Assembly: GCF_004359965.1 (NCBI RefSeq)
Contig: NZ_SMRQ01000005.1
Coordinates: 1 to 58,545, forward strand
Source of the DNA: Cognatilysobacter segetis
GTDB lineage: Bacteria; Pseudomonadota; Gammaproteobacteria; Xanthomonadales; Xanthomonadaceae
DNA length: 58,545 nt
Reading direction: 5' to 3'
Of this stretch, positions 1 through 8,804 are shown in pieces. Numbering within the stretch: the first letter of the stretch is position 1; each line of letters opens with the position of its first letter. Under the pieces are notes generated by a model. That model was given only the letters and a program-made list of their open reading frames with translations, did not search any database and was not told the DNA's origin. The position numbers and the translations under genes are program-made.

Positions 1-725
1 CGCTGGCGCCGCACCTCGACGGCCTCGACCTGGTCGCGCTCGACCTGCCGGGCCACGGCGCCAGTGCGCACCTGCCGCCGTCGGCCGAGTACACGCTGGT
101 CAACGCCGCGCGTGCGGTGCTGTCGGCGGCCGACGCGCTGGGCTGGTCGCGCTTCTCGCTGCTCGGGCACTCGATGGGCGGGGCGACGGCGACGCTGGTC
201 GCCGCGGGTGCGCCAGGGCGCGTCGCCAGGCTCGCGCTGATCGAGGCGTTGGGCGGACTGGTCGAAGCCGAGGACGCCACCGCGCGCCGCCTGCAGGACG
301 CGTTCGCCGCGCTGGCCGAGCCCGCCGGGGCGCGGCGGCGCGTGTTTCCCGACGTCGCCACCGCGGTGCGCGCCCGCTTGCTCGCCGGCGGGCTGGACGA
401 GGCCGCCGCGCGGCCGATCGTCGAGCGCGGCCTCGCGCCGGCGCCGGACGGCGGCTACGTCTGGCGCAGCGACGCGCGCCTGACGCGGCCGACCGCGGTG
501 CGCATGACCGAGGGCCAGGTGCGCGACGTGATCCGCGCGATCGAATGCCCGGTGCGGCTGGTGCACGCGGTGCCGGCATTCCGCTTCTTCCCGGCCGACG
601 TGCGCGACGCGCGCGCCGCGCTGCTGCGCGACGTGCAGGTGGTCGGCCTCGACGGCGGCCACCACCTGCACATGGACATCCCCGGCGCGGTCGCCGCCGT
701 GCTCGGGCCGTTCCTGCGCGACTAG
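1..725 (+). CDS. alpha/beta hydrolase (5' end outside window)
   Basis: The reading frame is open from base 3 with no start, so the N-terminus lies upstream. Visible motifs are those of an alpha/beta-fold hydrolase: an early DLPGHG segment, the nucleophile elbow GHSMGG (Ser in the middle), and a late GGHHLH segment that should carry the catalytic histidine. The family hydrolyses esters or related bonds; the substrate cannot be inferred. The protein has no membrane segment in the visible part and is probably cytoplasmic. Its TAG stop shares the palindrome CTAG with the stop of the convergent dehydrogenase gene. Confidence 0.85.
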   Translation, partial: LAPHLDGLDLVALDLPGHGASAHLPPSAEYTLVNAARAVLSAADALGWSRFSLLGHSMGGATATLVAAGAPGRVARLALIEALGGLVEAEDATARRLQDAFAALAEPAGARRRVFPDVATAVRARLLAGGLDEAAARPIVERGLAPAPDGGYVWRSDARLTRPTAVRMTEGQVRDVIRAIECPVRLVHAVPAFRFFPADVRDARAALLRDVQVVGLDGGHHLHMDIPGAVAAVLGPFLRD

Positions 726-1999
726 AGCCGGCCGTCCACCGCGTCGCGCGGATAGAGGCTCTTGATGTCGTAGAGCAGCGCGCCCGGCTTGCCGTAGGCA
801 CGCGCGCCCTCGGCGCCCAGCTCGGCGAACTGCCGGTGGGCGACCGCGAGGATCACCGCGTCGTACGCACCGGTCGGCGGTTCGGCCACCAGCGAGATGC
901 CGTATTCGCCGAACGCCTCGTGCGCGTCGGCCCACGGATCGTGGATGTCGACCTTCGCGCCGTATTCGGTGAAGTGGCGCGCCACGTCCACGACGCGCGT
1001 GTTGCGCAGGTCCGCGCAGTTCTCCTTGAACGTCAGCCCGAGGATGAGGATCCGCGCGCCCGACACCGGGCTGCCGCGACGGATCATCTCCTTCACCACC
1101 TGCGTCACCACGTGCTCGCCCATCGCGTCGTTGATGCGGCGGCAGGCCAGCAGGATGTCCGGGTAGTAGCCGGCCGCCTGCGCGCGCTGGATCAGGTAAT
1201 AGGGATCGACGCCGATGCAGTGCCCGCCGACAAGCCCGGGCCGGAACGGCAGGAAATTCCACTTGGTGCCGGCCGCGGCCAGCACGTCCTGGGTGTCGAT
1301 GCCCAGCCGCTGGAAGATCAGCGCGAACTCGTTCATCAGCGCGATGTTCGCGTCGCGCTGCGTGTTCTCGATGACCTTGGCCGCCTCCGCCACCTTGAGG
1401 CTGGAGGCGCGGTGCGTGCCGGCCGTGATGATGCGGCGGTACAGCGCGTCGACGAAGTCCGCCGCCTCCGGCGTGGACCCCGAGGTGATCTTGAGGATGT
1501 TGGTGAGCCGCCGCTCCTGGTCGCCCGGGTTGATGCGCTCGGGGCTGTAGCCGACGGTGAAGTCCTCGTTGTAGCGCAGGCCCGAACGCTTCTCGAGTTC
1601 GGGCACGCAGATCTCCTCGGTCGCGCCTGGGTAGACCGTCGATTCGTAGACCACGGTGTCGCCGCGCTTGAGCACGCCGCCGATCAGGCGGCTGGCGGCG
1701 ATCAGCGGGTTGAAGTCCGGCCGCTTGTCGCCGTCCACCGGCGTGGGCACGGTGACGATGTAGACGTTGCGCTGGGCCAGCGCGGCGACGTCGTCGGTGA
1801 CCGAGAGATGCTTCGCGGCGGCGAATTCCTGCGCGGTCGACTCGCCGTTGACGTCCTGGCCGTCGCGCAGGGCGCGGATGCGCGAGGGATTGATGTCGAA
1901 CCCGACGGTGTCGAACACGCGGCCGAACTCGAGCGCCAGCGGCAGCCCGACGTAGCCCAGTCCCACGACGCCGATCCTCACGGTGTCCAGCTTGTGCAT
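722..1999 (-). CDS. tviB: UDP-sugar 6-dehydrogenase, TviB/WbpO type
   Basis: This 425-residue protein has the layout of NAD-dependent UDP-sugar dehydrogenases. It starts with a Rossmann fold (GVVGLGYVGLPLA near residue 10), then a central helical domain, then the active-site segment GGHCIGVDPYYL with the catalytic Cys at residue 261, and a C-terminal UDP-binding domain. Length and motifs fit the TviB/WbpO branch, which oxidises UDP-GlcNAc or UDP-GalNAc to the uronic acid for capsule or O-antigen. AGGAA precedes the ATG by three bases. It probably supplies a sugar for surface polysaccharide, and a glycosyltransferase operon lies 4 kb away. The exact substrate is inferred, not seen. Confidence 0.9.
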   Translation of the reverse strand: MHKLDTVRIGVVGLGYVGLPLALEFGRVFDTVGFDINPSRIRALRDGQDVNGESTAQEFAAAKHLSVTDDVAALAQRNVYIVTVPTPVDGDKRPDFNPLIAASRLIGGVLKRGDTVVYESTVYPGATEEICVPELEKRSGLRYNEDFTVGYSPERINPGDQERRLTNILKITSGSTPEAADFVDALYRRIITAGTHRASSLKVAEAAKVIENTQRDANIALMNEFALIFQRLGIDTQDVLAAAGTKWNFLPFRPGLVGGHCIGVDPYYLIQRAQAAGYYPDILLACRRINDAMGEHVVTQVVKEMIRRGSPVSGARILILGLTFKENCADLRNTRVVDVARHFTEYGAKVDIHDPWADAHEAFGEYGISLVAEPPTGAYDAVILAVAHRQFAELGAEGARAYGKPGALLYDIKSLYPRDAVDGRL

Positions 2000-2319
2000 C
2001 GCTTCCTCACTTCAAAGGCAGGCCACGCGCGGGCGCGGCGGTGAAAACGTAGCCGGCGCGAGGCGCCCGCGGGCGGTCGCTTGGGCGCAAATCGGCGCGG
2101 GCACCGCTGTTCAGGCCCGCTACGGCTGTTCGGTTTCGTGAAGGAACGGCCGCCTTTCCGCGGATCGCGTCCGCTGCGTTCGAGCAGCCGGTCACGGTGC
2201 GGGCCACCGACCGGACCGCCGTGACGGTTATGTGACGGGGTGCGCTCAAGTATCTGTTCCTGCTGGGGATTCTGCGCGTTCCCGCCTTCCCCCGCAGGCG
2301 CTATCCCCCGTTCCCCTAC
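2000..2319. other. Divergent intergenic region between tviB and the chitinase gene
   Basis: This 320-bp spacer separates two divergent genes and should hold both promoters. It contains a short direct repeat (GTGACGG and TGTGACGG near 2220-2238), of which one copy is a CRP half-site only. No convincing -10/-35 pair or small gene was recognised. Open frames across it lack plausible starts and composition. Confidence 0.4.
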
Positions 2320-4218
2320 ATGCGTATTTCCCGTAAGTCGCTGGCCATCGCGGCCGGCAGCCTCGGCGTGATCCTCGCCGCCCAGGCGGCGCTCCAGCTC
2401 GCCAACACCCCTCCCACCGTCTCGATCTCGTCCCCCACCGCCGGCGCCTCCCTGCCGGCCGGCAAGACCGTCATCCTCGCCGCATCGGCGTCCGACGTCG
2501 ACGGCCGCGTCCGCCGCGTCGACTTCTTCGTCGACGGCTCGCGCGTCGGCTACGACACCTCCGCGCCCTTCGGCGTCAACTGGACGCGCGCCACGACCGG
2601 CAGCCACACGGTGTACGCCGTCGCCAAGGACGACCGCTCGACGACCACGACGTCGGCGAAGGTGAGCTTCAGCGTCGGCACGGCCACCACGCCCGGCGGC
2701 AGCACCGACACCGTGGCGCCCGGCGTGCCGTCCGGCCTCGCCATGACCGCGCAGAACGAGAGCAGCATCTCGATCAAGTGGACGGCGTCCGCCGACAACG
2801 TCGGCGGCAGCGGCCTCGCGCGCTACGAGGTGTTCCGCAACGGCGCGTCGGTCGGCAGCAGTACCACCAACGCCTACACCGACAGCGCGCTCGCGGCCTC
2901 GACCGGCTACACCTACACCGTGCGCGCGGTGGACAACGCCGGCAACGCCTCCGCGCAGAGCGCGGGACTGGTGGCGAGCACGACGGCCGCCAACGTGCCG
3001 GCCGCGCTGTGGCACCGCGTCAACGGCTACTTCACCCAGTGGGGCATCTACAACAAGTACGTGCCGCGCAACCTCGAGACCACCGGCGTGGCCGCGCAGC
3101 TCACCCACCTCACCTACGCGTTCGGCAACGTGCGCAACAACCGGTGCGAAGTGGGCGTTCTGAAGGCCAACAACGCGAGCACGGGCGAGGGCGGTGACGC
3201 CTACGCCGACTACTCGCGCGTGTACGCCGCGGCCGAGAGCGTGGATGGCGTCGCCGACGTCGCCGGCGCCCCGCTGCGCGGCAACTGGAACCAGCTGAAG
3301 AAGCTCAAGGCCAAGCACCCGGGCATGAAGGTGCTGATCTCGCTGGGCGGCTGGAACTGGTCGCGTGGCTTCGCCAGCGCGGCGCGCCCGGAGAACCGCC
3401 AGGCGTTCGTGGCCTCCTGCATCGACGCCTACCTCCGCGGCAACCTGCCGGCCTTCGACGGCGCCGGCGGCGCGGGCGCGGCGGCCGGCGTGTTCGACGG
3501 CTTCGACATCGACTGGGAGTTCCCGGCGGCCTGCGGCGTGACCTGCGGCGGCCCCGAGGACACGGACAACTTCACCGGCCTGCTCGCCGAGTTCCGCAAG
3601 CAGCTCAACGCGATCCGGCCCGGCCTTGAGCTGACCGTCGCGGTCGGCGGCGGCATCGACAAGATCCGCGTGACGCGTCCGGAGCAGTACCACCAGTACC
3701 TCGACGCCATCAACCTCATGACGTACGACTTCCACGGCCCGTGGGACGCGAAGACGAACTTCCACACCGCGCTGTTCAACTCCAGCAGCGACCCGGCCAC
3801 GGGCGATGCGGCGCTGTTCAACACCAACGACGCGGTGCAGGCGTTCCTGTCGCGCGGCGTGCCGGCGACGAAGCTCAACATCGGCATCGCGTCGTACGGC
3901 CGCGGCTGGACCAACGTCGGCGCCACCAACCACGGCCTGTTCCAGTCCGGCACGGCGGCCGCGGGCAGCCTGGAGCCGGGTATCGAGCGCTACGCGGTGC
4001 TGAAGGCGCTGGGCTGGCCGATGTACACCGACAGCTCGAGCAAGTCGCACTGGATCTACAACGGCACGACGTTCTGGAACTTCGACGATCCGACCACGAT
4101 CGCCGACAAGACCGCCTACGTGCGCGTGCAGGGCCTGGCCGGTGCGTTCCTCTGGGACTTCAGCGGCGACGACACGCAGGCCTCGCTGGTGAACGCCCTC
4201 GCCGGCGGCCTGCGCTGA
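2320..4218 (+). CDS. Secreted GH18 chitinase with Ig-like and FnIII domains
   Basis: This 632-residue exoenzyme begins with a signal peptide of about 24 residues. An Ig-like domain with a PPTVSISSPT start follows (about 29-117), then a fibronectin type III domain (about 135-225), then a glycoside hydrolase 18 barrel (about 230-632). The GH18 catalytic motif DxxDxDxE is complete at D393, D396, D398 and E400, and the SLGGW and MTYDFHG strands of the fold are present. It should hydrolyse chitin outside the cell. A strong terminator follows. Secreted chitinases of this architecture are common in predatory or antifungal Lysobacter. No chitin-binding type 5 domain was seen. Confidence 0.95.
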   Translation: MRISRKSLAIAAGSLGVILAAQAALQLANTPPTVSISSPTAGASLPAGKTVILAASASDVDGRVRRVDFFVDGSRVGYDTSAPFGVNWTRATTGSHTVYAVAKDDRSTTTTSAKVSFSVGTATTPGGSTDTVAPGVPSGLAMTAQNESSISIKWTASADNVGGSGLARYEVFRNGASVGSSTTNAYTDSALAASTGYTYTVRAVDNAGNASAQSAGLVASTTAANVPAALWHRVNGYFTQWGIYNKYVPRNLETTGVAAQLTHLTYAFGNVRNNRCEVGVLKANNASTGEGGDAYADYSRVYAAAESVDGVADVAGAPLRGNWNQLKKLKAKHPGMKVLISLGGWNWSRGFASAARPENRQAFVASCIDAYLRGNLPAFDGAGGAGAAAGVFDGFDIDWEFPAACGVTCGGPEDTDNFTGLLAEFRKQLNAIRPGLELTVAVGGGIDKIRVTRPEQYHQYLDAINLMTYDFHGPWDAKTNFHTALFNSSSDPATGDAALFNTNDAVQAFLSRGVPATKLNIGIASYGRGWTNVGATNHGLFQSGTAAAGSLEPGIERYAVLKALGWPMYTDSSSKSHWIYNGTTFWNFDDPTTIADKTAYVRVQGLAGAFLWDFSGDDTQASLVNALAGGLR

Positions 4219-4250
4219 CGGCAGGCACGCCCCAACCCGTTCTATCGCAG

Positions 4251-4283
4251 CGGCCGCCGGTGACTCCGGCGGCCGTTTCGTTT
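4251..4283 (+). terminator. Rho-independent terminator of the chitinase gene
   Basis: A perfect 10-bp stem, CGGCCGCCGG at 4251-4260 and CCGGCGGCCG at 4266-4275, closes a TGACT loop. It is followed by TTTCGTTT. It starts 33 bp after the chitinase stop. Confidence 0.85.
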
Positions 4284-4347
4284 GCGGCCCGTGCCGGCCG
4301 TCGCGATACGCTGCGTGCTTCGCACCGTGTGCGCCCGGGCCCTTCCG

Positions 4348-4554
4348 ATGCAGCAGGACGATCGCAGCCGTCGTCGCCGTTTCGCCGTGACCCGCCAGCG
4401 CGGCGGCGCGCTGGTGCTGCTGGTGGCGTTGTTCGCGCTGGTCGCGGCCGCGCGTAGCGGCCGTTACGACGCGGGGGTGGACCGCGCGGCGCGGCGCCTT
4501 GAAGCCGGCGTCCAGCACGTCACGGGGTTCGTGCGTCGCCATCTGGGCGGCTAG
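4348..4554 (+). CDS. Hypothetical small single-span membrane protein
   Basis: The ATG at 4348 gives 68 residues: a basic N-terminus, one hydrophobic stretch (ALVLLVALFALVAAA) and a basic C-terminal tail. An in-frame start at 4282 exists but overlaps the chitinase terminator and adds an arginine-rich stretch of poor quality. The gene converges on the TPR/porin gene. No family was recognised, and coding status rests only on the hydrophobic pattern. Confidence 0.4.
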   Translation: MQQDDRSRRRRFAVTRQRGGALVLLVALFALVAAARSGRYDAGVDRAARRLEAGVQHVTGFVRRHLGG

Positions 4555-4581
4555 TCCGGCGCGCGCGCATCGCGATGCCGC

Positions 4582-6060
4582 TCAGGGCCCGGCGTTGGCC
4601 GGGCAGCGCTCGCGCCGCGCCTCGCAGAAGCGGTAACGCAGCTCCAGCCCGACGCTGCGGCCTTCGTAGCGCCCGAACTGGTTCAGGCGCTGGCTGTAGC
4701 CGACGCTGGCGACCAGCTGCCAGTGGCTGAAGATGCCGAAGGTGAACTGCGCGCTGAAATCCGCGGCGCGCTTCCAGCTGTCGAAGGTCTCGTCGCGCTG
4801 CACGCCGAGCGCGCCCTGCAGGAACAGCCCGGCGTCGTCGCCCAGCTTCACGTAGGCCGAGGCCAGCGGCGCGATGCGCTCGTAGCGGTCGGGGCTGTAG
4901 TAGCCGTCGCCCGGATTGCGCGAGTACGACTGCCACTCGGCCTGGCCGCCGATGTCCAGGTTGAGCCGGCCGTTGCGCACCACCGCGTGGCGGTAGTCGA
5001 GGTCGAGCGCGGTGCGGTGGTTGTCGTCGGTGAGGTGTTCGAAGGTGGCGTTGCCGCGCAGGTTGTCGCGCAGCGTCGGGCGCCAGTTGCCCGAGAGGGT
5101 CACGCCCTCGCGCAGCACGCCCAGCGAGACCGCGAGCGGCGAGGACAGCACGCGGTCGCGCTCGGCACGCACGCGCCAGCCGAACGCGTCGCTGGCCTGC
5201 TGCCCGAACTCGATGTGGCCGACCGTCTCGCCGTCGCCCGGATCGATGTCGGAGCGGCCGAGTTCGACCTCGAGCGCGGCATCCGGCGAGAAGGCATAGC
5301 GCGCGCCGACCAGCACGCGGCGTTCGTCCACCGAATCGCCGCCGGTGACCGGGCGCCACGGGCCGTCGATGGGGGCGGAGATCTCGCGCGACGTCACCTC
5401 CGCGAGCAGCCGCCACGGATCGCCGACGCGCACGTCCGCCTGCAGGCCGACGCTGCGGATCTCGATGTCGTCGGAATCGCGATAGACCGACACCGGCAGC
5501 GCCACGCTCGAGAACAGCGGCAGGCGCACCGCGCGCGCGAGGTCGCGCGTGTCCTTGCCGTCCGGCTTGGCGGCCTCTGCGGCCTCCAGCGCGGGCAGCG
5601 CCTCGTGCGGCCATTCGCCCTGCCGTGCGGCGAGCGCCTGCGTGTAGGCGGCGTCGTAGTCGGCGGGATCGGCGCCGTACGCCGCGGCGTTGAGCGCCAG
5701 CGACGCGTTGCGTCGACCCGCCCACGCGTAGATGCGCGCGCGCAGCGCCTGCGCTTCGGGCGAGTCCGGCGCGATCGCGTCGAGCGCCTCGATCGCCGCC
5801 GCGTAATCGCCGCTCCAGGCGAGGAAGCGCGCCCGGTCGAGCCGCGCGGCGCGATCGTCCGGGTGCGTGGCGAGGTACGCGTCCATCAGCCGGATGCCTT
5901 CGCCGGTGCGTCCGGCCCAGGCCGCCTCGCGTGCCTGCTGGTCCAGGCCGGCCGGCGGCGCGGTGTCCTGGGCGAATGCGGACGATGTCGCGAAGGCCAG
6001 CAGAAGCCCGGCGGCCGTCGCGATGGAATGGATGCGGAGGGTAGAAGTCACTTGCGCCAT
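4582..6060 (-). CDS. TPR protein with outer-membrane beta-barrel (PgaA/YaiO-like)
   Basis: The start at 6060 gives 492 residues: a signal peptide ending near FATSSAFAQ, then tetratricopeptide-like helices (about 40-170) with repeated ARxxxWAG units, then a beta-rich C-terminal half of alternating strands ending at LRYRF plus a 13-residue tail. This matches the periplasmic-TPR plus outer-membrane-barrel design of exopolysaccharide exporters such as PgaA and of YaiO proteins. The start overlaps the upstream glycosyltransferase stop by 13 bp, so the two are co-translated. It likely guides a secreted glycan across the outer membrane. The precise family is uncertain. Confidence 0.75.
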   Translation of the reverse strand: MAQVTSTLRIHSIATAAGLLLAFATSSAFAQDTAPPAGLDQQAREAAWAGRTGEGIRLMDAYLATHPDDRAARLDRARFLAWSGDYAAAIEALDAIAPDSPEAQALRARIYAWAGRRNASLALNAAAYGADPADYDAAYTQALAARQGEWPHEALPALEAAEAAKPDGKDTRDLARAVRLPLFSSVALPVSVYRDSDDIEIRSVGLQADVRVGDPWRLLAEVTSREISAPIDGPWRPVTGGDSVDERRVLVGARYAFSPDAALEVELGRSDIDPGDGETVGHIEFGQQASDAFGWRVRAERDRVLSSPLAVSLGVLREGVTLSGNWRPTLRDNLRGNATFEHLTDDNHRTALDLDYRHAVVRNGRLNLDIGGQAEWQSYSRNPGDGYYSPDRYERIAPLASAYVKLGDDAGLFLQGALGVQRDETFDSWKRAADFSAQFTFGIFSHWQLVASVGYSQRLNQFGRYEGRSVGLELRYRFCEARRERCPANAGP

Positions 6061-7439
6061 TTCCGGTTCCCTGTGATCCAGAGATCGGTCGCGAAGCGTC
6101 CGATCGTCACCATGTCCCACAGCATCAGCAGGTAGCGCAGCGGCGTCACCAGGATGCCCTTGACCAGGGCGGCCAGCCGCTCGCCCTTCGATACCGACAC
6201 CAGCACCGCGAGCGAGACGACGAGCTCGGCGACCATCGTGACCACGAGCGGCTCCCACATGCGCAGGATCGCCATGATGATGATCGCGGTGGGGAAGCTG
6301 ATCTTCTCGAACGCGGACAGGAACATCGTCCAGCCGATCGGGCGGCCGTAGCGCTGGGTGAACGCGTCGCCGAACGGCTGGCGGTACTGCTCCTTGTGGA
6401 TGCGCAGGTCCTCGACCCGCTCCGCTTCGCCGCTCGCGCGGTCGCGCCGGCGCGTGGCCGCGCGCCGGAACACCCGGAACGGCGTTCGCAGCAGCGAGTC
6501 GAAGTAGTAGCAGCTCTGCAGGAACGAGGACGACCACAGGTAGGTCTGCCGCGGCAGCCGCTGCACCTCGGGTTCCTCCGAGCGCGCGAGCACGTCCTGC
6601 AGCTGGATGTTGCGGTAGCCCTCGTTGGTGAGGGCGAAGCCGATGAAGATGTCTTCGGAATTGGTGAGGTCGTCGCCGAACAGCGGCTCGTACTTGTCGA
6701 ACAGGTCCTTGATGTACTCGCGCCGGTACGCGACCGCGCAGCCCACCGGGTTGGTGATGGTGCCGAAGAACACCATCTGTCCCTTGTAGACGAAGCGCTG
6801 CAGGAACTGGTACAGGCAGTCGCGGTACATGTTGGTGACGCCCCACCAGATCGAGTTCAGCAGGCCGCGCCGGGCATGCGGATCGTCGTAGGCCGGGGCG
6901 CCGTGCCAGAGCTTGAACGCGTCGGTTTCCGACAGCGCATGCCGGTCCTTGGCGCGCATCGGCAGGATGGTGCCGCAGGCGCTGGCGATGCCGGCGCCCT
7001 GGTAGAGCTCCTCTACGCAGCGCTCGATGTACTCGGGCGATTCGAGGAACGTGTCGCCGTCGAGGATGAACTCGACGTCCGAGTCGAACTCGCGCGACTG
7101 CCGCTTGATCGTCGGCGTCTTGCCGATCGATTTCTGGCGTTCGATCACCGTCAGGTCGAGGCCCGCCGCCGCGGCGTATTCGCGTGCGCGCGGCACGGTG
7201 AGGTCCTTCGCGCCGTCCTCGACGAGGATGATGTTGCGCGGCCTGAGTGTCTGCCTCGCCAGCGAGGCGAGGCAGTGCACGATGTTGTCTTCTTCGCGAT
7301 AGGCGGGAATCACCACGTCCACGACGGCGGTACGCCAGTCGAAAGCAGGATTGGGGACGACCTTGTCCGGCCCCCTGAGGAGGCCGATGGCACTAAGCAG
7401 CGTATTCGGGCTGATTACGAACCACGGTGCGGTCGCCAT
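6048..7439 (-). CDS. Membrane-associated GT2 family glycosyltransferase
   Basis: This 463-residue protein has an N-terminal GT-A domain with VVIPAYREE near residue 42, the metal-binding DGD at 127-129, and the catalytic-base region SED at 261-263. A QRLPRQ segment lies where processive GT2 enzymes have QxxRW. Hydrophobic helices follow near residues 375-425, placing it at the inner membrane. The layout resembles PgaC-type synthases, though the QxxRW motif is imperfect. Its start lies 47 bp inside the epimerase gene, so translation may begin somewhat later. It sits in an operon between an epimerase and a TPR/porin, suggesting synthesis of an exported polymer. Confidence 0.85.
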   Translation of the reverse strand: MATAPWFVISPNTLLSAIGLLRGPDKVVPNPAFDWRTAVVDVVIPAYREEDNIVHCLASLARQTLRPRNIILVEDGAKDLTVPRAREYAAAAGLDLTVIERQKSIGKTPTIKRQSREFDSDVEFILDGDTFLESPEYIERCVEELYQGAGIASACGTILPMRAKDRHALSETDAFKLWHGAPAYDDPHARRGLLNSIWWGVTNMYRDCLYQFLQRFVYKGQMVFFGTITNPVGCAVAYRREYIKDLFDKYEPLFGDDLTNSEDIFIGFALTNEGYRNIQLQDVLARSEEPEVQRLPRQTYLWSSSFLQSCYYFDSLLRTPFRVFRRAATRRRDRASGEAERVEDLRIHKEQYRQPFGDAFTQRYGRPIGWTMFLSAFEKISFPTAIIIMAILRMWEPLVVTMVAELVVSLAVLVSVSKGERLAALVKGILVTPLRYLLMLWDMVTIGRFATDLWITGNRKWRK

Positions 7440-8439
7440 CGTGTCCCCTTTGCTCGGCGTGGTGGCTGTGGGCCTCCTGGCGAGCGAGCGCCACGAGGTG
7501 GTCGATCGTGTCTTCCAGCGTGTAGCGGTGCTTGAACCCGGTGAGCGCGCGCAGGCGAGAGAGATCCGGGCGGCGGCGGCGGATGTCCTCGAAGTCCTCG
7601 CCGTACGCCTCGCGCAGCGGCACGTCCTTGATCGACGACCGGCTGCCCGAGCGCTGGATCACCAGCTCGGCGAGGTCGCGGATGCTGATCTCGCGGTCGT
7701 TGCCGACGTTGGCCACGACGGTGTCGCGGCCGGCGCGCGTGGCGAGGCTCTCGAGCGCGACGACGGTGTCGCGCACGTCGCAGAACGAGCGCGTCTGGTC
7801 GCCACCGCCGAACACGGTGATCGGCTCACCGCTGACCGCCTGCTGCACGAACCGCGGCACCACCATGCCGTAGCGGCCGACCTGGCGCGGACCGACCGTG
7901 TTGAAGAAGCGGGCGATGACCGCGGGGATGCCGAAACGCTGCGCATACGACATGCCCAGCGCCTCGTCGGCGATCTTGCTGACCGAGTAGCCCCAGCGCG
8001 TGCCGGCGCGCGAGCTGACCGTGAGGTCCTGGTCCTCGCGCAGGATCTGCTCGTCGTTGTGGCCATACACCTCGGAGCTCGAGGCCAGCACGACCTGCGG
8101 CTTCCAGCCGCCGTCGCGCGCGGCGCGCAGCAGGCGCTCGCAGCCGGCGATGTTGGTGGCGAGCACCTTGGTCGGTTCGGCGATGACGCGGTAGACGCCG
8201 ACGACGGCGGCCATGTGGTAGATGCGATCGGCCCAGCCGACCGCATGGTCGAGCCGGTCCCAGGTCAGGACGTCGGCATGGTCGAAACGAAAGAGCGGGT
8301 TGTCCCGGTGCGGTTCGACGTTGGCGAACACGCCGGTCGAAAGGTCATCGACGACGTGGACCTGGTCGCCCTTGGCGAGGTGCAGGTCGACGAGATGCGA
8401 CCCGATGAAGCCTGCGCCTCCGGTGATCAGAACGTGCAT
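7393..8439 (-). CDS. NAD-dependent sugar epimerase/dehydratase (SDR family)
   Basis: The ATG at 8439, preceded by GGGGAGA, gives 348 residues. An extended short-chain dehydrogenase fold is evident: GGAGFIGSH nucleotide-binding motif at residues 7-15, a SSSEVYG strand, and the catalytic YSVSK (YxxxK). Family members interconvert nucleotide sugars (UDP-glucose 4-epimerase-like or UDP-glucuronate decarboxylase-like); which reaction applies here is not clear. It is first in a three-gene operon with a GT2 enzyme and an outer-membrane TPR protein. A CRP/Clp-like palindrome lies 41 bp upstream. Confidence 0.88.
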   Translation of the reverse strand: MHVLITGGAGFIGSHLVDLHLAKGDQVHVVDDLSTGVFANVEPHRDNPLFRFDHADVLTWDRLDHAVGWADRIYHMAAVVGVYRVIAEPTKVLATNIAGCERLLRAARDGGWKPQVVLASSSEVYGHNDEQILREDQDLTVSSRAGTRWGYSVSKIADEALGMSYAQRFGIPAVIARFFNTVGPRQVGRYGMVVPRFVQQAVSGEPITVFGGGDQTRSFCDVRDTVVALESLATRAGRDTVVANVGNDREISIRDLAELVIQRSGSRSSIKDVPLREAYGEDFEDIRRRRPDLSRLRALTGFKHRYTLEDTIDHLVALARQEAHSHHAEQRGHDGDRTVVRNQPEYAA

Positions 8440-8804
8440 GGGATGTCTCCCCTCAGATGGCCGGACAGCGAAGCTAAACTGTGATCCCGTTCGCAGTGTA
8501 ATCGTCGGTAAGCGAACATGCACCTTAGTGAAGCCACGGTGATCCGGCGATTCCCGGCAGCGGCCGGCGCGAGCATGCGTTGCGAGCGTGCACCGCGGAT
8601 TTCCCGGCATGCGTTATCGGTTTTTGCGCGTAACGGACGGCAAAAGACCGGCGCCCGGCCGCACCGAATCGGCCGGTTCATCGTCTCGTCCGTTGGTCGG
8701 ATCAGGTCGGCGCGGGCCCGCCGACGCTCGCGGGCCCGGCCGATGCGGACGGTCGGTCGCAGCACGGCAAGCGCGCGTCGCATGGGCCCGTATGGGCGTG
8801 TCGA
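8440..8804. other. Intergenic region upstream of the epimerase operon
   Basis: This region separates the end of the FapF-like gene from the epimerase start, both on the minus strand. It holds the CRP/Clp-like site at 8480-8495 and, next to it on the minus strand, TAGCTT (8471-8476) as a possible -10. Two copies of the palindrome CGGGCCCG, at about 8713 and 8731, could form a GC hairpin below the fap-like operon, but no T-tract follows. No small gene was supported. Confidence 0.45.
8480..8495. promoter_or_regulatory. CRP/Clp-like operator upstream of the epimerase operon
   Basis: TGTGA-TCCCGT-TCGCA matches the CRP/Clp consensus TGTGA-N6-TCACA at 9 of 10 positions. It ends 41 bp before the epimerase ATG and abuts a possible minus-strand -10, which would suit repression or class II-like control. 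Clp is the c-di-GMP-responsive CRP homologue of xanthomonads; binding is inferred. Confidence 0.5.

Noticed and set aside
545-2044. Long plus-strand open frame opposite tviB, and many similar long frames opposite other genes
   Set aside because: In 70% GC coding sequence the antisense frames stay open by chance. Their products are Arg/Ala/Gly-rich with no domain, while the other strand encodes clear families.
2220-2240. CRP/Clp site upstream of the chitinase gene
   Set aside because: Only one half-site (TGTGA) is present; the partner half six bases away reads GCGCT.
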